Below, in pieces: positions 44,486 to 55,780 of a stretch of 64,000 nucleotides of DNA (its first letter is position 1; the number at the start of each line of letters is the position of its first letter). The position numbers and the translations under genes were made by a program. The DNA is from Alnus glutinosa (lineage: Eukaryota; Streptophyta; Magnoliopsida; Fagales; Betulaceae): contig NC_084886.1 of the NCBI RefSeq assembly GCF_958979055.1, forward strand, positions 14,790,154-14,854,153, in the 5' to 3' direction. The notes beneath the pieces were generated by a model. The model was given only the letters and a program-made list of their open reading frames with translations. It ran no database searches and was not told the origin of the DNA.

Positions 44486-47400
44486 TATATTGAAATTCTA
44501 TATAAGCACACGTCTTGTGATGACATTTATATTCTCTATCTTAAGTCTTTTATGTTTCGTTCACACTGTGTTTTGCTTCAATCAGGCTGAGTTTACCCCT
44601 GAGGACCTTCATTCTCGGAAACGTGTGCTAAATCTAGAAGTATGTATGACTTCTGTCGTCTTTTTTATTTATTTGTTATTTATTTTTATGTATCTAGTGA
44701 TTTTCAATATCTCAACTGCTCGAGTAAATAAAAGTAAGTGGATAGTTTTTTATTGATCCTTTTGGATTGCTTAGTTGGCTTAACAGGCATTTTTATTTGA
44801 TCTTAATTGAACTTTTCTAGTGTCAACAACTCTATGCTTTTGAGGCCTACTTGGATGCCCATGAAAATAGAATTTGGTTATTTACATCAAGACAACCGAT
44901 AGCTACTGGAATATCATGAATTTCTAGAGTTAGCTGCATACCATAATTGGTGCCACTCAAGATGCCAAACTCATTTGTTTAATTGCTATGTAAAAATTCA
45001 ATGAAGCAGTTAAATTTCCATTATATAACTGAATATATATGCCCTTATATGTTGCACATTTTCATATGCATTAATTTTCTGGACTTTTAACAATTCCGCG
45101 CATATAGACATGCACTGATACATATAGATTGACAGAAAAGGATAACATGTAATGTCTCAGGAGTGAAGACATGCACAGGTCTAAAAGTGATACTTTTTGT
45201 TTATTGGAACAGGGTGATTCAGAAGAAGCTGCATCGACCTTGCCTATTCTGAAGCGAAGAAAGGGTTGTCAACAGTATACAGAACAAACCAATGATGAAC
45301 AAGCTGTCACGGAGTCATCTCTGAATAAACTTGTGGGGGCAGTAGAAGTGTATAACTTGGAGGTAGAGCAATTTGAATGTTTATCACCTATCTTCAGAAT
45401 TTGGAGCAAGTTTGGTATGGGAAGTCACCAAGTTGCCTCTTTTGATTCCTCTCTTGTAATTCTTTAGGAGATGGAACCCCCATATACACTCATGTGTGAG
45501 CTTAGGCCGTACCAGAAACAAGCACTATACTGGATGTCAGAATTAGAAAAGGGAATTGATGTTGAGAAAGCAGCAAAAACTCTTCATCCATGCTGGGCAG
45601 CATATCGTATATGCGATCGGTATGTAGCATCTTGTAGATTTTGAAAATTGAAAAAAAGAGAGAAGAAATGAAAAGGAAGTTTGTTTTATCAACTAATAAC
45701 ATAGCCACTTGATTAAGTAAAAAAGCTATTATCTAACTTGACCTAACATTCTGTTTTGCAGGCGGGCTTCCTCTATTTATGTCAACAATTTCTCAGGGGA
45801 AGCAACTACTAAATTTCCAACTGCAACACAGATGGCAAGAGGAGGAGTGAGTTCTCTACTATCTCTTTATTTGTACTTCAACACGGATTTCTTTTATACG
45901 TTGCCGTTATGACCAGTTTCATATTTCCTTGTGTGTTGGGTTGGTTGTATGTCAACATTGTCTGCATGCTTTATTTCTAACATAATGAAGTATTCTATGC
46001 TTTAGATATTAGCAGATGCAATGGGGCTTGGAAAGACTGTAATGACAATCGGTCTAATACTTGCAAGACCAGGAAGAGGATGCCCTGCTAATGGCACTAA
46101 AGTTGCAGATACTACTGAAATTACGAAGAAGACAAAGAAAGATTGTCATATGAACACCTCATTGAAAGGAAATGGTGGCACTCTTATTGTTTGTCCCATG
46201 GCATTGTTAGGGCAATGGAAGGTGAATATCCTTTCTCTTATGCTAATAAGTTAAAGGATAGCCATGAGTTGACAAAACCCAAGTAATTTCAAAACTCACT
46301 TTTTGGATTTATGATTTGAGTCGATCAGTGATGCCACAGGCTGAAGAGAAAAAGAAATGCTTATACTTTAGTAATTACTGGTACTTCGAACATTAAATTC
46401 TGAAATGCTACCACTTTTATCTACTTCCTTAGATGTCTTATATCACACTGGTAAAAATTCCAGGATGAGCTTGAAACCCACTCGAAGCCAGAAACTTTAT
46501 CAATTTTTGTTCACTATGGTGGGGGCAGAACAAATGACCCAAAGGTCATGGCAGAATACGACGTGGTCTTGACAACATATGGAGTACTATCTGCCGCTTA
46601 TAAAAATGTAAGGAAATACTCTCTTCCATTTGCCAATTGCTTCATTTGCACACCCATAAAATCCATCTACTAGAACCCTTGTAGCCTTAATATTCATTTA
46701 TCTTTCACTTTTCTCTTTTATCTTTTAAAGGGAACTTTGTAATTCTGATACAGGATGCAGAGAACAGCGTCTTCCACAGGGTCAGTTGGTATAGGGTGGT
46801 TCTAGATGAAGCTCATACCATAAAATCTTGGAAGACTCAAGGTGCTCAGGCTGCCTTTACATTGTCGTCACACTGCAGGTGGTGTCTAACGGGAACCCCT
46901 CTTCAGGTTTGCATTGTTTATATGTTTATGTGCACTGTTTGTGAGATAAAATCATAATTGCATGGGCATGTGGAGTCCCTGAAGGATATTATACGATTTG
47001 CTTTGCTTTTTCTTTATTCTACAAATATCCTGTGCGTTTTTATCCATCTTTCAACTAATAGCCCACATCTAAATAAGGTAGCTTTGAAGTTCAGGAAGAG
47101 GGAATACTCACCGGAATATCATCCTATAATTTAATGAAATCTCTGTCATCACTTGCTGCAGAATAATTTGGAAGACCTCTACAGCCTTATATGCTTCTTA
47201 CATGTTGAACCATGGTGCAATTGGGCTTGGTAGGATAAAACTTGTTCAATATGAACTTTTCAGGCGTCACTTTTTTGTTCTTGTAATGGGTTATAAAACT
47301 TCAATAGTTTAAGCTTGCTAGAATGCGTTATTAGCTGATCATTTTCGTTTTCTAATTCTTAATATAGGTGGAACAAATTGATTCAAAGGCCTTATGAGAA

Positions 47401-49227
47401 TGGTGATCTAAGAGGGCTGAGACTGGTCAAAGCTATATTGAGGCCATTGATGCTGAGAAGGACAAAGGAAACAAAGGATAAAGAAGGAAGGTGATAACTA
47501 TTATAGTTTCTCAGATCCTTTCAAGCTGCTCTTCTCCTCCTTTCTATCATTTTATCGTTTGCAAACTTTGTCAGCATTATAACTTTTGGTCCTTTTGGTT
47601 TTAGGCCAATTCTCGTTCTACCTCCAACTGACATTCAAATCATTGAGTGTGAACAGTCAGAAGCCGAACATGACTTTTATGATGCGCTTTTTAAGAGATC
47701 TAAAGTAAGTTTCTCTTGGTTACTTTTGTTTATTATTCTGCATTCTAAGTACTTAGAATTGCTTTCAGTGTATTGTTTATCAATGAAGAAGCTTACAATC
47801 TTCTATGAAAACAGGTCCAATTTGACCAGTTTGTTGCACAAGGCAAGGTTCTTCACAACTTTGCATCAATCCTTGAGCTACTGCTTCGATTGAGGCAATG
47901 CTGCAACCACCCGTATCTTGTTATGAGGTGTGGAAAATATTGGAAATGCCATGAGCTAATTTGTCATGAATTTCATTTTACCACATTCTTTCGACCTTTT
48001 CGTTTCGAATAATTCTTGGTCTGAACATATGCAGTCGTGCTGGTTCCCAAAAGTATGCAGACCTGAACAAGCTTGCAAGAAGGTTCCTCGAAATCAATCC
48101 TGATTCTTCCACTACAAAGCAGATTGGCCCAACCCATGCATACATTGAAGAGGTTGTTGACGGTATCCGGAAGGGCGAAAACACAGAGTGCCCCATATGC
48201 ATGGAGTATGCTGACGACCCTGTTCTCACTCCATGCGCGCATAGGATGTGTAGAGAGTGTCTCCTCTCAAGCTGGCGGACCCCAACAACTGGGCTATGCC
48301 CAATTTGCCGGCAATTACTCAAAAAGACCGACCTCATAACATGCCCAACAGAAAACCAGTTCTGGGTTGATGTTGACACGAACTGGAAGGAGTCTTCGAA
48401 GGTTTCAAAACTCTTTGACTGCTTGGAACGTATTCGCCGGTCAGGTTCTGGTGAAAAGAGCATTGTTTTCAGCCAGTGGACTTCGTTTTTTGATCTCCTT
48501 GAGATCCCCTTGAAGAGGAGAGGTATCGGCTTCTTAAGGTTTGATGGAAAGCTTGCGCAGAAGCAGAGGGAGTGTGTCCTGAAGGAGTTTAGCGAGACCA
48601 AGGAGAAAATGGTAAACACCATTTTCCAACTACAATTTTCACACTCTCTTCTGCTTTTGCTGATCATATTCATATGTTTCTTTGACATTTCAGGTATTGC
48701 TGATGTCTTTGAAAGCTGGTGGTGTTGGCTTGAATCTAACTGCAGCCTCTAATGTCTTCTTAATGGTACATTCTCAGCCATGTTTCTCTGACAGTTGTTC
48801 TTTCTGTTTTCTTTTTCTCAAAAATACAATAATCTCTATCCTTCATGTTGTAGGATCCATGGTGGAATCCTGCCGTTGAAGAGCAAGCAATCATGCGAAT
48901 TCATCGTATTGGGCAAAAGCGAACGGTGCGTGTCAGAAGATTCATTGTTAAGGTAAGTTTTACTCATTCATTTTTCCGCTTCAAGCTGTCCAGAATTGAT
49001 CCAATCAAAGCCTTCCCGGCGAGGTCAAAGTTTGAATTTTATTTTTCATATGGTCGAAGTTTTTGGTCACTGTTGAAACGGCATTGACGTGGACAATGTG
49101 ATAGGACACGGTGGAGGAAAGAATGCAACAAGTCCAGGCACGTAAGCAGCACATGATTTCTGGGGCCCTCACCGATCAGGAGGTTCGGACGGCTAGGATT
49201 GAGGAGCTCAAAATGCTTTTCCGATGA
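42251..49227 (+). CDS. RAD5B: RAD5B-type SNF2/RING DNA repair protein, complete 18-exon gene
   Basis: Exons: 42251-43726, 43898-44031, 44279-44414, 44586-44639, 45213-45362, 45468-45619, 45762-45846, 46006-46221, 46464-46607, 46754-46906, 47162-47229, 47368-47490, 47605-47704, 47815-47927, 48035-48611, 48694-48765, 48854-48952, 49105-49227. They encode 1324 aa with no break. Residues about 72-330 hold four tandem ~60-aa repeats with VKEEPDG motifs. A HIRAN domain follows ([19 protein letters not shown] to [10 protein letters not shown], about 437-530), the DNA 3'-end binding module of Rad5/HLTF. Helicase motif I is DAMGLGKT (exon 8) and motif II DEAH (exon 10). The C3HC4 [22 protein letters not shown]...CPIC lies in exon 15. 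Helicase-C motifs are [14 protein letters not shown] and RIHRIGQKR. This architecture belongs to ATP-dependent fork remodelers with E3 activity that polyubiquitinate PCNA in error-free damage tolerance. B- rather than A-type is inferred from the long N-terminus, HIRAN position and neighbouring ARP9. Intron 3 uses a GC donor. Confidence 0.93.
42467..43235 (+). repeat. Coding tandem repeat in the RAD5B N-terminus
   Basis: Four units start at about 42467, 42647, 42836 and 43046 (180-210 bp each, multiples of three). Each encodes SDCPDG-VKEEV...RMSFDEFLK...[11 protein letters not shown]...RVKEEPDG with variation; unit 1 is the most divergent and units 2 and 3 are nearly identical. In the whole N-terminal region about ten hydrophobic-K-x-E sites occur (VKEE, VKDE, VKQE, VKYE, VKKE), matching the SUMO-attachment consensus. 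Confidence 0.85.
44415..44585 (+). other. GC-AG intron 3 of RAD5B with (CT)n array at the donor
   Basis: Exon 3 ends CAGAAG and the intron begins GCACTC; no GT lies near that restores the [12 protein letters not shown] join. Six bases into the intron a CT tract of about 30 units (44420-44480) starts. The acceptor CAATCAG is normal. GC-AG introns are a known minor class in plants, but this donor is weak compared with the usual AG|GCAAGT. Confidence 0.75.
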
Positions 49228-51450
49228 AATTGCATGATTAAATTTATTTTGACGAGAGGGGCATGCATGCTTTGGAGGGTTTTTTTGTATGGGTCCGAAG
49301 ATGCCCAATTTTGTAAATTCTGGCATTGTGAATGGTAATTTGGTGCTCTCCGTCGACAATGATTGCCATGTAGAGCACAATAGAGAGAATATACCGGGGG
49401 GTAGCCACAGGAAAAGTTGAAAATATATGAATATACTGAAAATGACGCTTCTATCCTTGAGTCCTTGACCAAAGAACGGTGCAAAAGTTCCCAACAACAC
49501 GACAATAGAGATAATAACAAATGTGGGCCAAACACGTGTCAATCATATCTTGGTTTTCCAAGGTCGAGGATTGACCACGTAATTGGGGCCTCAGCCGTTA
49601 GATCATAAGTTGTTTCGGCTTCACCAAATCTAGGCCGCGGTTTTGCGTAGGTTTAAAATGGCAAAGGTTAATGTTATAACGTCCGTTTGAAGCGTAAAGG
49701 GTCAAAACCTGGTGGCATGTGAAGGTTACAACTTAACAACATCAGCATATGTCCCCACCGTTTCAGTTGGGGTGGGGTCCGTTACAGGAAGCGTCAAAAA
49801 CGCATCCACTCAGGCTTTGACTGTGATGCTACCCGTTGCCTTTCTGTTTTGGAAAAAGTTTTTTTTTGCTTCCAAAGCTCCTCGATCGGCTTCAACGGGG
49901 GTTTTCCTTCGGCTCGGCTACGTAACAATGAATTAAGCCATTTTAATGGTGTTGATGAAACAAGGGAAACAGAAGGGGGAAATTGAAATTGTTCTATGAA
50001 AATGAAATGGTCTAATTTTTGCGGCTCAAAGTTTATAAATTGTACGTAGATGATCATAGAATTAAGAATAAAGGGTGATTTGGTGCAAAGGTGAGCATGG
50101 TATAAGAATCAGAAAAAGGAAATCCCAAACAGGGTTTTTATGTGCAATGGCTAATGGTCACGTGGTTGAAAGAATGTTATGATGCCACTGTTAATATGAC
50201 ACTTGTGATAGACAAAATATTACTGATAACGTTTCACAAATCTATGGTAGGTTCTACTATATATTAAAAAAAAAAAAAAAAGTAACTATTTACTTTATTG
50301 GGTAAAATTTGATTCAAGTAAATAATATCCAACAAAGACAGTTAATTGGTCTTGCAGTTTAATGATGTTTCCATTCTCTTCCAACAAAGAAACGTGGGCT
50401 GTCTTACTATAAGAACAGGATGTATGAGGGTAAATGATTTTCTATTTTACTTGTTGAACTTCAATTATAGCTCAACTACTATTACTGCGAGACTCATGAA
50501 GATTCGCCTGTACACAAAGAGGAAGGAATAAATAATAATAATAATAATAATAAATAATGAACTTTCATATTACTAATATTAGAGTGAGATTGTAGGTAGG
50601 TCCAAGACCTAGTAGATGGCTACATAATTTGTAAGTAAGAAAAATAAGAAGACAAAAGAGCTATAATTTGGTATAATGTAATTCTCTATACAAGCCATTC
50701 ATTTATAATAAACAACCACAATTATACCACTTTATGATCCTAGCAAAAAGAAATTTTCAACCCATTTTCTCTTTTGGCTTTTTCTGCAAATCTTATTTGA
50801 GGGCCGGACAATTTCTTAATTGTTTTAGAGGGGCTTTTAGCTGTTTTCGAGTGGTCGAGTCACTTTCATTCATTGTTTTGTGAGTAGTCGAATTACTTTT
50901 ATCGTGTATTTTGTAATTGTTTGATCATGCAATCAATTATTTTGAGGAATCGAACCACTTCTTTGAAGATAATTGGACGAAGAAGAGATAGAAAAGGAAG
51001 TGATTGTTTTTGTTTCACTAAAACTAATGACATGACATAATCATGACTGTTCATCGGCCTTAAGAGAATTAAAAGCTCAACAATTTTGTGGAATTATAAG
51101 GAATATAGAGTAGAGATATGTTATTTGTATAATTCTTACATAATAATTGTACAACAATCCTGATGTGTCTAATATTTAAAAAAAAAATTAAAAAAAATTA
51201 AAAATATTAGACACAATAACGTTATGGTGCAAAATTATTGTGTAGCTCACATATTTTTATAAAGCATAGATACCCCTTCACCTTTTACATGAATCACGCG
51301 TGGGAATCCATGGTCAATAAATAAAGCGAAGAATTCAACAAAATACCCAAGACTCCGTTAGGAAACAAAAAATCTTGGCTGTAAAGCCGAGCCGTTATCC
51401 CTTCCCCTTTTTTGACTCTTTCTGGACCCCATTAAGCTGTTCACCCCACG
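49228..51450. other. RAD5B 3' end and intergenic DNA
   Basis: After the RAD5B stop comes a 3' UTR-like stretch, then AT-rich DNA without a supported gene. 50533-50565 is an AAT microsatellite, and poly-A tracts lie at 50265 and 51178. The right end, rich in ACCCC and CACGCCCC, is the promoter of the next gene. Confidence 0.5.
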
Positions 51451-51454
51451 CCCC

Positions 51455-51463
51455 TTTATATAC
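51455..51463 (+). promoter_or_regulatory. TATA box of the At4g14450-like gene
   Basis: TTTATATAC lies about 105 bp before the ATG at 51564, in a C-rich context (ACCCCACGCCCC before, ACACCCCCCACACG after). That position leaves a 5' UTR of about 75 bp. Confidence 0.55.
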
Positions 51464-51563
51464 ACCCCCCACACGCCCCCCTCTCTTTCACATCTCAGCT
51501 CCAAACAAGGCCAATTAGCCAAAACCAAAACCAAACACACATCTGAACCAGTGTTCTTCATCC

Positions 51564-51881
51564 ATGGCCGATGCACAGAGGAGTAAGTCCGGCAGCGGGA
51601 ACCGGCGCCAGCCCAGCCGGCTGCAGCGGCGGGCCCCGTCGCTACAAATCAGCGCACCCGTCTCTAATTGGAACGTGGCCATCCCGCTCCTATCTCCGCT
51701 TGCCACGTCCCCGACGTCCCCGAACCTGTTGAACGATCGGATGGCGGAGACGAAGCCGAGGGAGGATCCGAGGCAGCAAGGCGCCGAGGCCGAGAAAGTG
51801 GCTTTCAAGAAATGGCAGCACCCGGCGGCTCCCTTCTGCTACGAGCCGGCGCCGCGGGTCCGACCCTTCGTGCCGGCGTAG
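51564..51881 (+). CDS. Small plant-specific protein, At4g14450-like
   Basis: A 105-aa single-exon protein, basic and proline-rich: MADAQRSKSGSGNRRQPSRL, then QRRAPSLQISAPVSNWNVAI and PLLSPLATSP, ending PFCYEPAPRVRPFVPA. The core RLQRRAPSLQI...WNVAIPLLSPL followed by a basic C-terminal FKKWQHPAAPFCYEP recalls a small family of uncharacterised plant proteins exemplified by Arabidopsis At4g14450. No transmembrane segment or known catalytic motif is visible. Its GC content is far above the surrounding DNA, and a TATA box is well placed. Function is unknown. Nearby presence of the enoyl-CoA isomerase, which also neighbours At4g14450 in Arabidopsis, supports the assignment. Confidence 0.8.
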   Translation: MADAQRSKSGSGNRRQPSRLQRRAPSLQISAPVSNWNVAIPLLSPLATSPTSPNLLNDRMAETKPREDPRQQGAEAEKVAFKKWQHPAAPFCYEPAPRVRPFVPA

Positions 51882-52695
51882 ACAGGAGTAGATAGGGGGT
51901 AATAGGATTGTATGATTGGCAAATAGTATGTAGATCTAACGGTGTGAGTTGGAAGAGTTTTTTTGATCAACATTGACATGATCGAGTTTGTGCAAGCTGT
52001 ATACAGGGTTAAATAATTTATTGCGGTTATAAAACAAACTTGCTTTTGTACATATATTTACTGAGTGGGGCAGGTTTTTAGGTAAGTTTGGGTTCAAATT
52101 TCTAAACTCTTTTTTAACTCTTTCTTAGTATACACACAACCATTTTTTTAATGGAAAAAATGATTTCCAATCTGAATAATTAAGTGCATTTGTAACTTGT
52201 AAATCAAGGAAACAAATGAATGCCTCCAAGCAATCAATTTGCACTTGCTCGATGGGGGAAGACATCTGGATTCCGGAGCATGACCACCATCCGATCTCGT
52301 GATCTGGTTCTCCAGACAATGACATACCTACCGTTCAATCTTGTGCTCCAGGCCTACCTAGAGTGACCGACCCATTCTTCAATTTGCGACTGTCATCATC
52401 AACCAATTCAATCAAAACCAACCGACTGCTGTCCTTTGGACTCGGTTTGGTTTGGTTTGGTTTGGTTACTTATGTTGGTTGTGTCGGAAGGAAAAAACAT
52501 GGTAAACAACCTGATGTGTAAGAATCAAACCCCGTATTGAAATAGATGACTAGATTTTGTATACCAATTGCTAAAAAATTGATAAATGAATACTCTAAAT
52601 TACGTAAAGTTTTTTCCTTATAATAACTGATCAAATATTTCATGCACATTAAAAGGAGTTAGAAGCAGCATTTTGCAATTTGAACGTGATGATAA
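51882..52695. other. Intergenic between the small gene and the SINE array
   Basis: This holds the 3' UTR of the small gene and AT-rich DNA. At 52443-52468 a GGTTT motif repeats five times. No coding sequence is supported. Confidence 0.5.
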
Positions 52696-53379
52696 TTTGT
52701 GTGATAATGATAAGGATGATGACCATGATCATGATGATAATTACAACTATAATTAGCTCAGTGTATGTAAGATGCTTTCTTTTTTTTTTTTTTTTAATCA
52801 GGGTTTTTAATCAGGGTATCTCAATTCACTTATAGTCGAACAGTACCTCGAAATGTCTAGCCTGCACACAGTGGTAGAATGTTCCGAGCGTAGAGGCCCA
52901 GTCAAGATCTTTAGACTAATTCCCGGCTCAATGTCTGATGCCAGTTCAAGCATTGGACTTTAAATCGCTGGCTATGTACGGGTGGCTAGCCCCAAGAGGT
53001 GTGTGATAATGATAAGGATGATGAGCACGATGATGATGATAATTACAACTATAATTAACTGAGTGCATGTAAGATGCTCTCTCCTTTTTTTATTTTATTT
53101 TTTTTTATTTTTAATCAGGATATCTCAATTCACTTATAGTCAAACAGTACCTCGGGATGTCTAGCCTGCACACAGTGGTAGAATGTTCCGAGCGTAAAGG
53201 CTCAATCAGGATTCTCAGACTAATTCCCGGCTCAATGTCCAACCCCACTTCAGGCATTGGACCTTAAATTGCAAGCTATGTACGAGTGGCTAGCCCCAAG
53301 AGGTGTGTGATAATGATAAGGATGATGACCACGATGATGATGATAATTTCAAATATAATTAACTGAGTGCATGTAAGAT

Positions 53380-53421
<42 letters not shown>

Positions 53422-54502
53422 AAAAAAAATTGTTTTTTTTTTTATCAGGGTATTTCAGTTCACTTATAGTCGAACAGTACCTCAGAATGTCAGCCTGCAC
53501 ACAGTGGTAGAATGTTCCAAGCGTAAAGGCTCAATCAAGATTCTCAGGCTAATTCCCGACTCAATGTCTGACGCCACTTCAAGCAGTGGACCTTAAATCG
53601 CAGGCTATGTACGGGTGGCTAGCCCCAAGAAGTGTGTGATAATGATAAGGATGATGACCACGATGATGATGATAATTACAACTATAATTAACTGAGTGCA
53701 TGTAAGATGCTCTCTTTTTTCTTTTCTTTTTTTAATCAGGGTATCTCAATTTACTTATAGTCAAACAGTACCTCGGGATGTCTAGCCTGCACACAGTGGT
53801 AGAATGTTTCGAGCGTAGAGGCCCAGTCAGGATCCTTAGACTAATTTCGGGTTCAATGTTCGACGCTACTTCAGGCATTGGATCTTAAATTGCAGGCTAT
53901 GTTCAGGTGGTTGGCCCCAAGATGTGTGTGATAATGATAAGGATGATGACCACGATGATGATGATAATTACAACTATAATTAGCACAACTATAATTAACT
54001 AAGTGCATGTAAGATGCTCTTTTTTTTTTTTTTTAATCAGGGTATCTCAATTCACTTATAGTCGAACAGTACCTCGGGATGTCTAGCCTGCACACAGTGA
54101 TAGAATGTTTCGAGCGTAGAGGCCCAGTCAGGATCCTCAGACTAATTTCGGGTTCAATGTCCGATGCCACTTCAGGCATTGGATCTTAAATCGCAGGCTA
54201 TATGTTCAGGTGGTTGGCCCCAAGATGTGTGTGATAATGATAAGGATGATGACCACGATGATGATGATAATTACATCTATAATTAACTGAGTGCATGTAA
54301 GATGGTCTCTCATTTTTTATTTTTATTTTTATGTCCGACATCACTTTAGGCATTGGACCTTAAATCATAGACTATGTCTGGGTAGCTGACCCCAAGAAGG
54401 AGGCATCATCGAGGAGTCTCGAACTAAAGACCCCAAAGAGAAATGCCCTAGAAGCCCCACCTATAACCACTTGACCAGTCCCTTGAGGTTATGTAAGATG
54501 CT
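52696..54502 (-). repeat. Tandem array of SINE-derived ~300-bp units
   Basis: Units begin with GTGTGTGATAATGATAAGG at about 52696, 52999, 53303, 53632, 53924 and 54227, a period of 292-329 bp. Each contains about 90 bp of flank (GATGATGATAATTACAACT, ATGTAAGATGCT), a T-run, and about 200 bp of a minus-strand SINE body (CACTTATAGTCGAACAGTACC, TAGCCTGCACACAGTGGTAG, GGACCTTAAATCGCAGGCTATG). Only the last unit keeps the tRNA-like SINE head. ATGTAAGATGCT recurs after that head at 54491-54502 as the SINE's target duplication. The array thus arose by amplifying the junction of flank and SINE 3' part. The differences in period come largely from the T/CT tracts. Confidence 0.85.
54333..54490 (-). mobile_element. 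tRNA-derived SINE head, last unit of the array
   Basis: On the minus strand the element starts at 54490. TGGTCAAGTGG (54477-54467) matches the Pol III A box TRGYNNARNNG, and GTTCGAGACTCC (54424-54413) the B box, 42 bp apart. The body continues into the sequence shared with the array units, then an internal deletion of about 120 bp, then the poly-A (T-run 54310-54332). The 12-bp TSD ATGTAAGATGCT follows at 54491-54502; the left copy has one mismatch (ATGTAAGATGGT). Confidence 0.8.
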
Positions 54503-55599
54503 TTTCCACTCTGGTATTTCTATTTTACTTGAGAAAAGACGAGATAATGGGTTAATGGTTGGGAACTTGGAGTTGTAGCACGAAAAATTTGCAATAATTG
54601 GGATTATAAATTTTTTAGGTTTTTATTGTATGTTCTTATATTTCATCTTTTATTGTGAGGTCTGAATACCTTAAACCTCTTAAATTTCAACAACAAAAAA
54701 GAAAAAAATCAAATTTAATATTTAGGTTTTCATGTAATTTTAATTATGTCCTTAAGTTTTTAATCTGATTTGAATTTAGTCTTTAGGTTTTCAATTTTAA
54801 AAATAAGGTCTTTAAGTTTTATTCAAATTTTAAATAAGTCTTTTTATCACTTTACCGTCAAAGTTAACTATTTTTTTGTTTGTTATGTGTACCTCATTTT
54901 ACACATTAAGGTCTATCTCAGTATTAAGGTTAATGATTTTTCTTCTAATGCTATAAATATATTAAATTAAAATGACAAATAATATAGTTTTTGTTTTTAG
55001 TAGCTGGGGGTCTTTTGTTTTTGTTTTTTTATGGATGATTTGACGCTTAATGATATAACATTGATATTATGTGTTGATATGAACGTTACGTGACATATAA
55101 TAAACCATTCATTTTTTACGGAAAAGTGATAAAGAGACTTATTTAAAATCTGGGCAAAACCTAAAGATCATCTTCTTGAAATTAGAAATCTAAGGACTAA
55201 ATTAAAAGAAGATAAAAATCTATGGGCTAAATATGATTTTTCCCTTATTTTAAATAGGTCATTCCATTAAACTATTGTCTAATTAATTTCATATTGTTCT
55301 TATTTAACACATCATGTATCCGATCACTATAGTAATTGTGCCACATGACACGTATAGTGGGTACATAATGTGTTAAATAAGAGTCACATGACATTAATTG
55401 ATTGGTCTAACGTGACATATCATTAATTAATTGGACAATAAGTTAACGGAGGGACCTGTTTAAAATCAAAAGAAAACCTAATGATGTAATGTTAAAATTG
55501 AAATCTCAAGAATTAAATTGAAATCACATGAAAAATTATGGAATAAATCTAATTCCCCCCCCCCTCCCCAAAATTTTTTTTTACTCTAAATCTACTTAC
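54503..55599. other. AT-rich intergenic DNA
   Basis: No gene seen. Loose repetition of AAGTTTTTAATCTGATTT-like and TTTAGGTTTTCAATTTTAAA-like phrases (54720-54840, 55140-55230) suggests a decayed dispersed repeat. A C-run lies at 55554. Confidence 0.45.
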
Positions 55600-55780
55600 G
55601 GAGAAATGATAGATGGGGACGTTTGACCATCCCCTGTCTTTCTTTTATTATTTAAAAAGTATATTTTTATTAAAAAAAATGAAAAAAAAATGCATAAAAG
55701 ATAAATGAAAAAAATAATATTTTTTTTAATATTAAATGACAAATAGGGGACGGTCAAACGTCCCCTGTTTATCATTTCTC
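55600..55780. mobile_element. MITE, 181 bp, with long TIR
   Basis: GGAGAAATGATAGATGGGGA continuing CGTTTGACCATCCCCT at the left is the inverted copy of the right end (AGGGGACGGTCAAACGT...ATCATTTCTC), about 44 bp with few mismatches. The flanks CTACTTAC (55592-55599) and CTACTTAT (55781-55788) make an 8-bp duplication with one mismatch, as for hAT-type elements. The centre is A/T only. Confidence 0.75.

Noticed and set aside
49712..49936. Small open frame MACEGYNLTTSAYVP after RAD5B
   Set aside because: No recognisable motif, no promoter elements nearby, biased by local composition.
52696..54330. Regular direct repeats as a CRISPR-like array
   Set aside because: Units are contiguous, 300 bp long and SINE-derived, with no unique spacers; the sequence is a plant nuclear genome.
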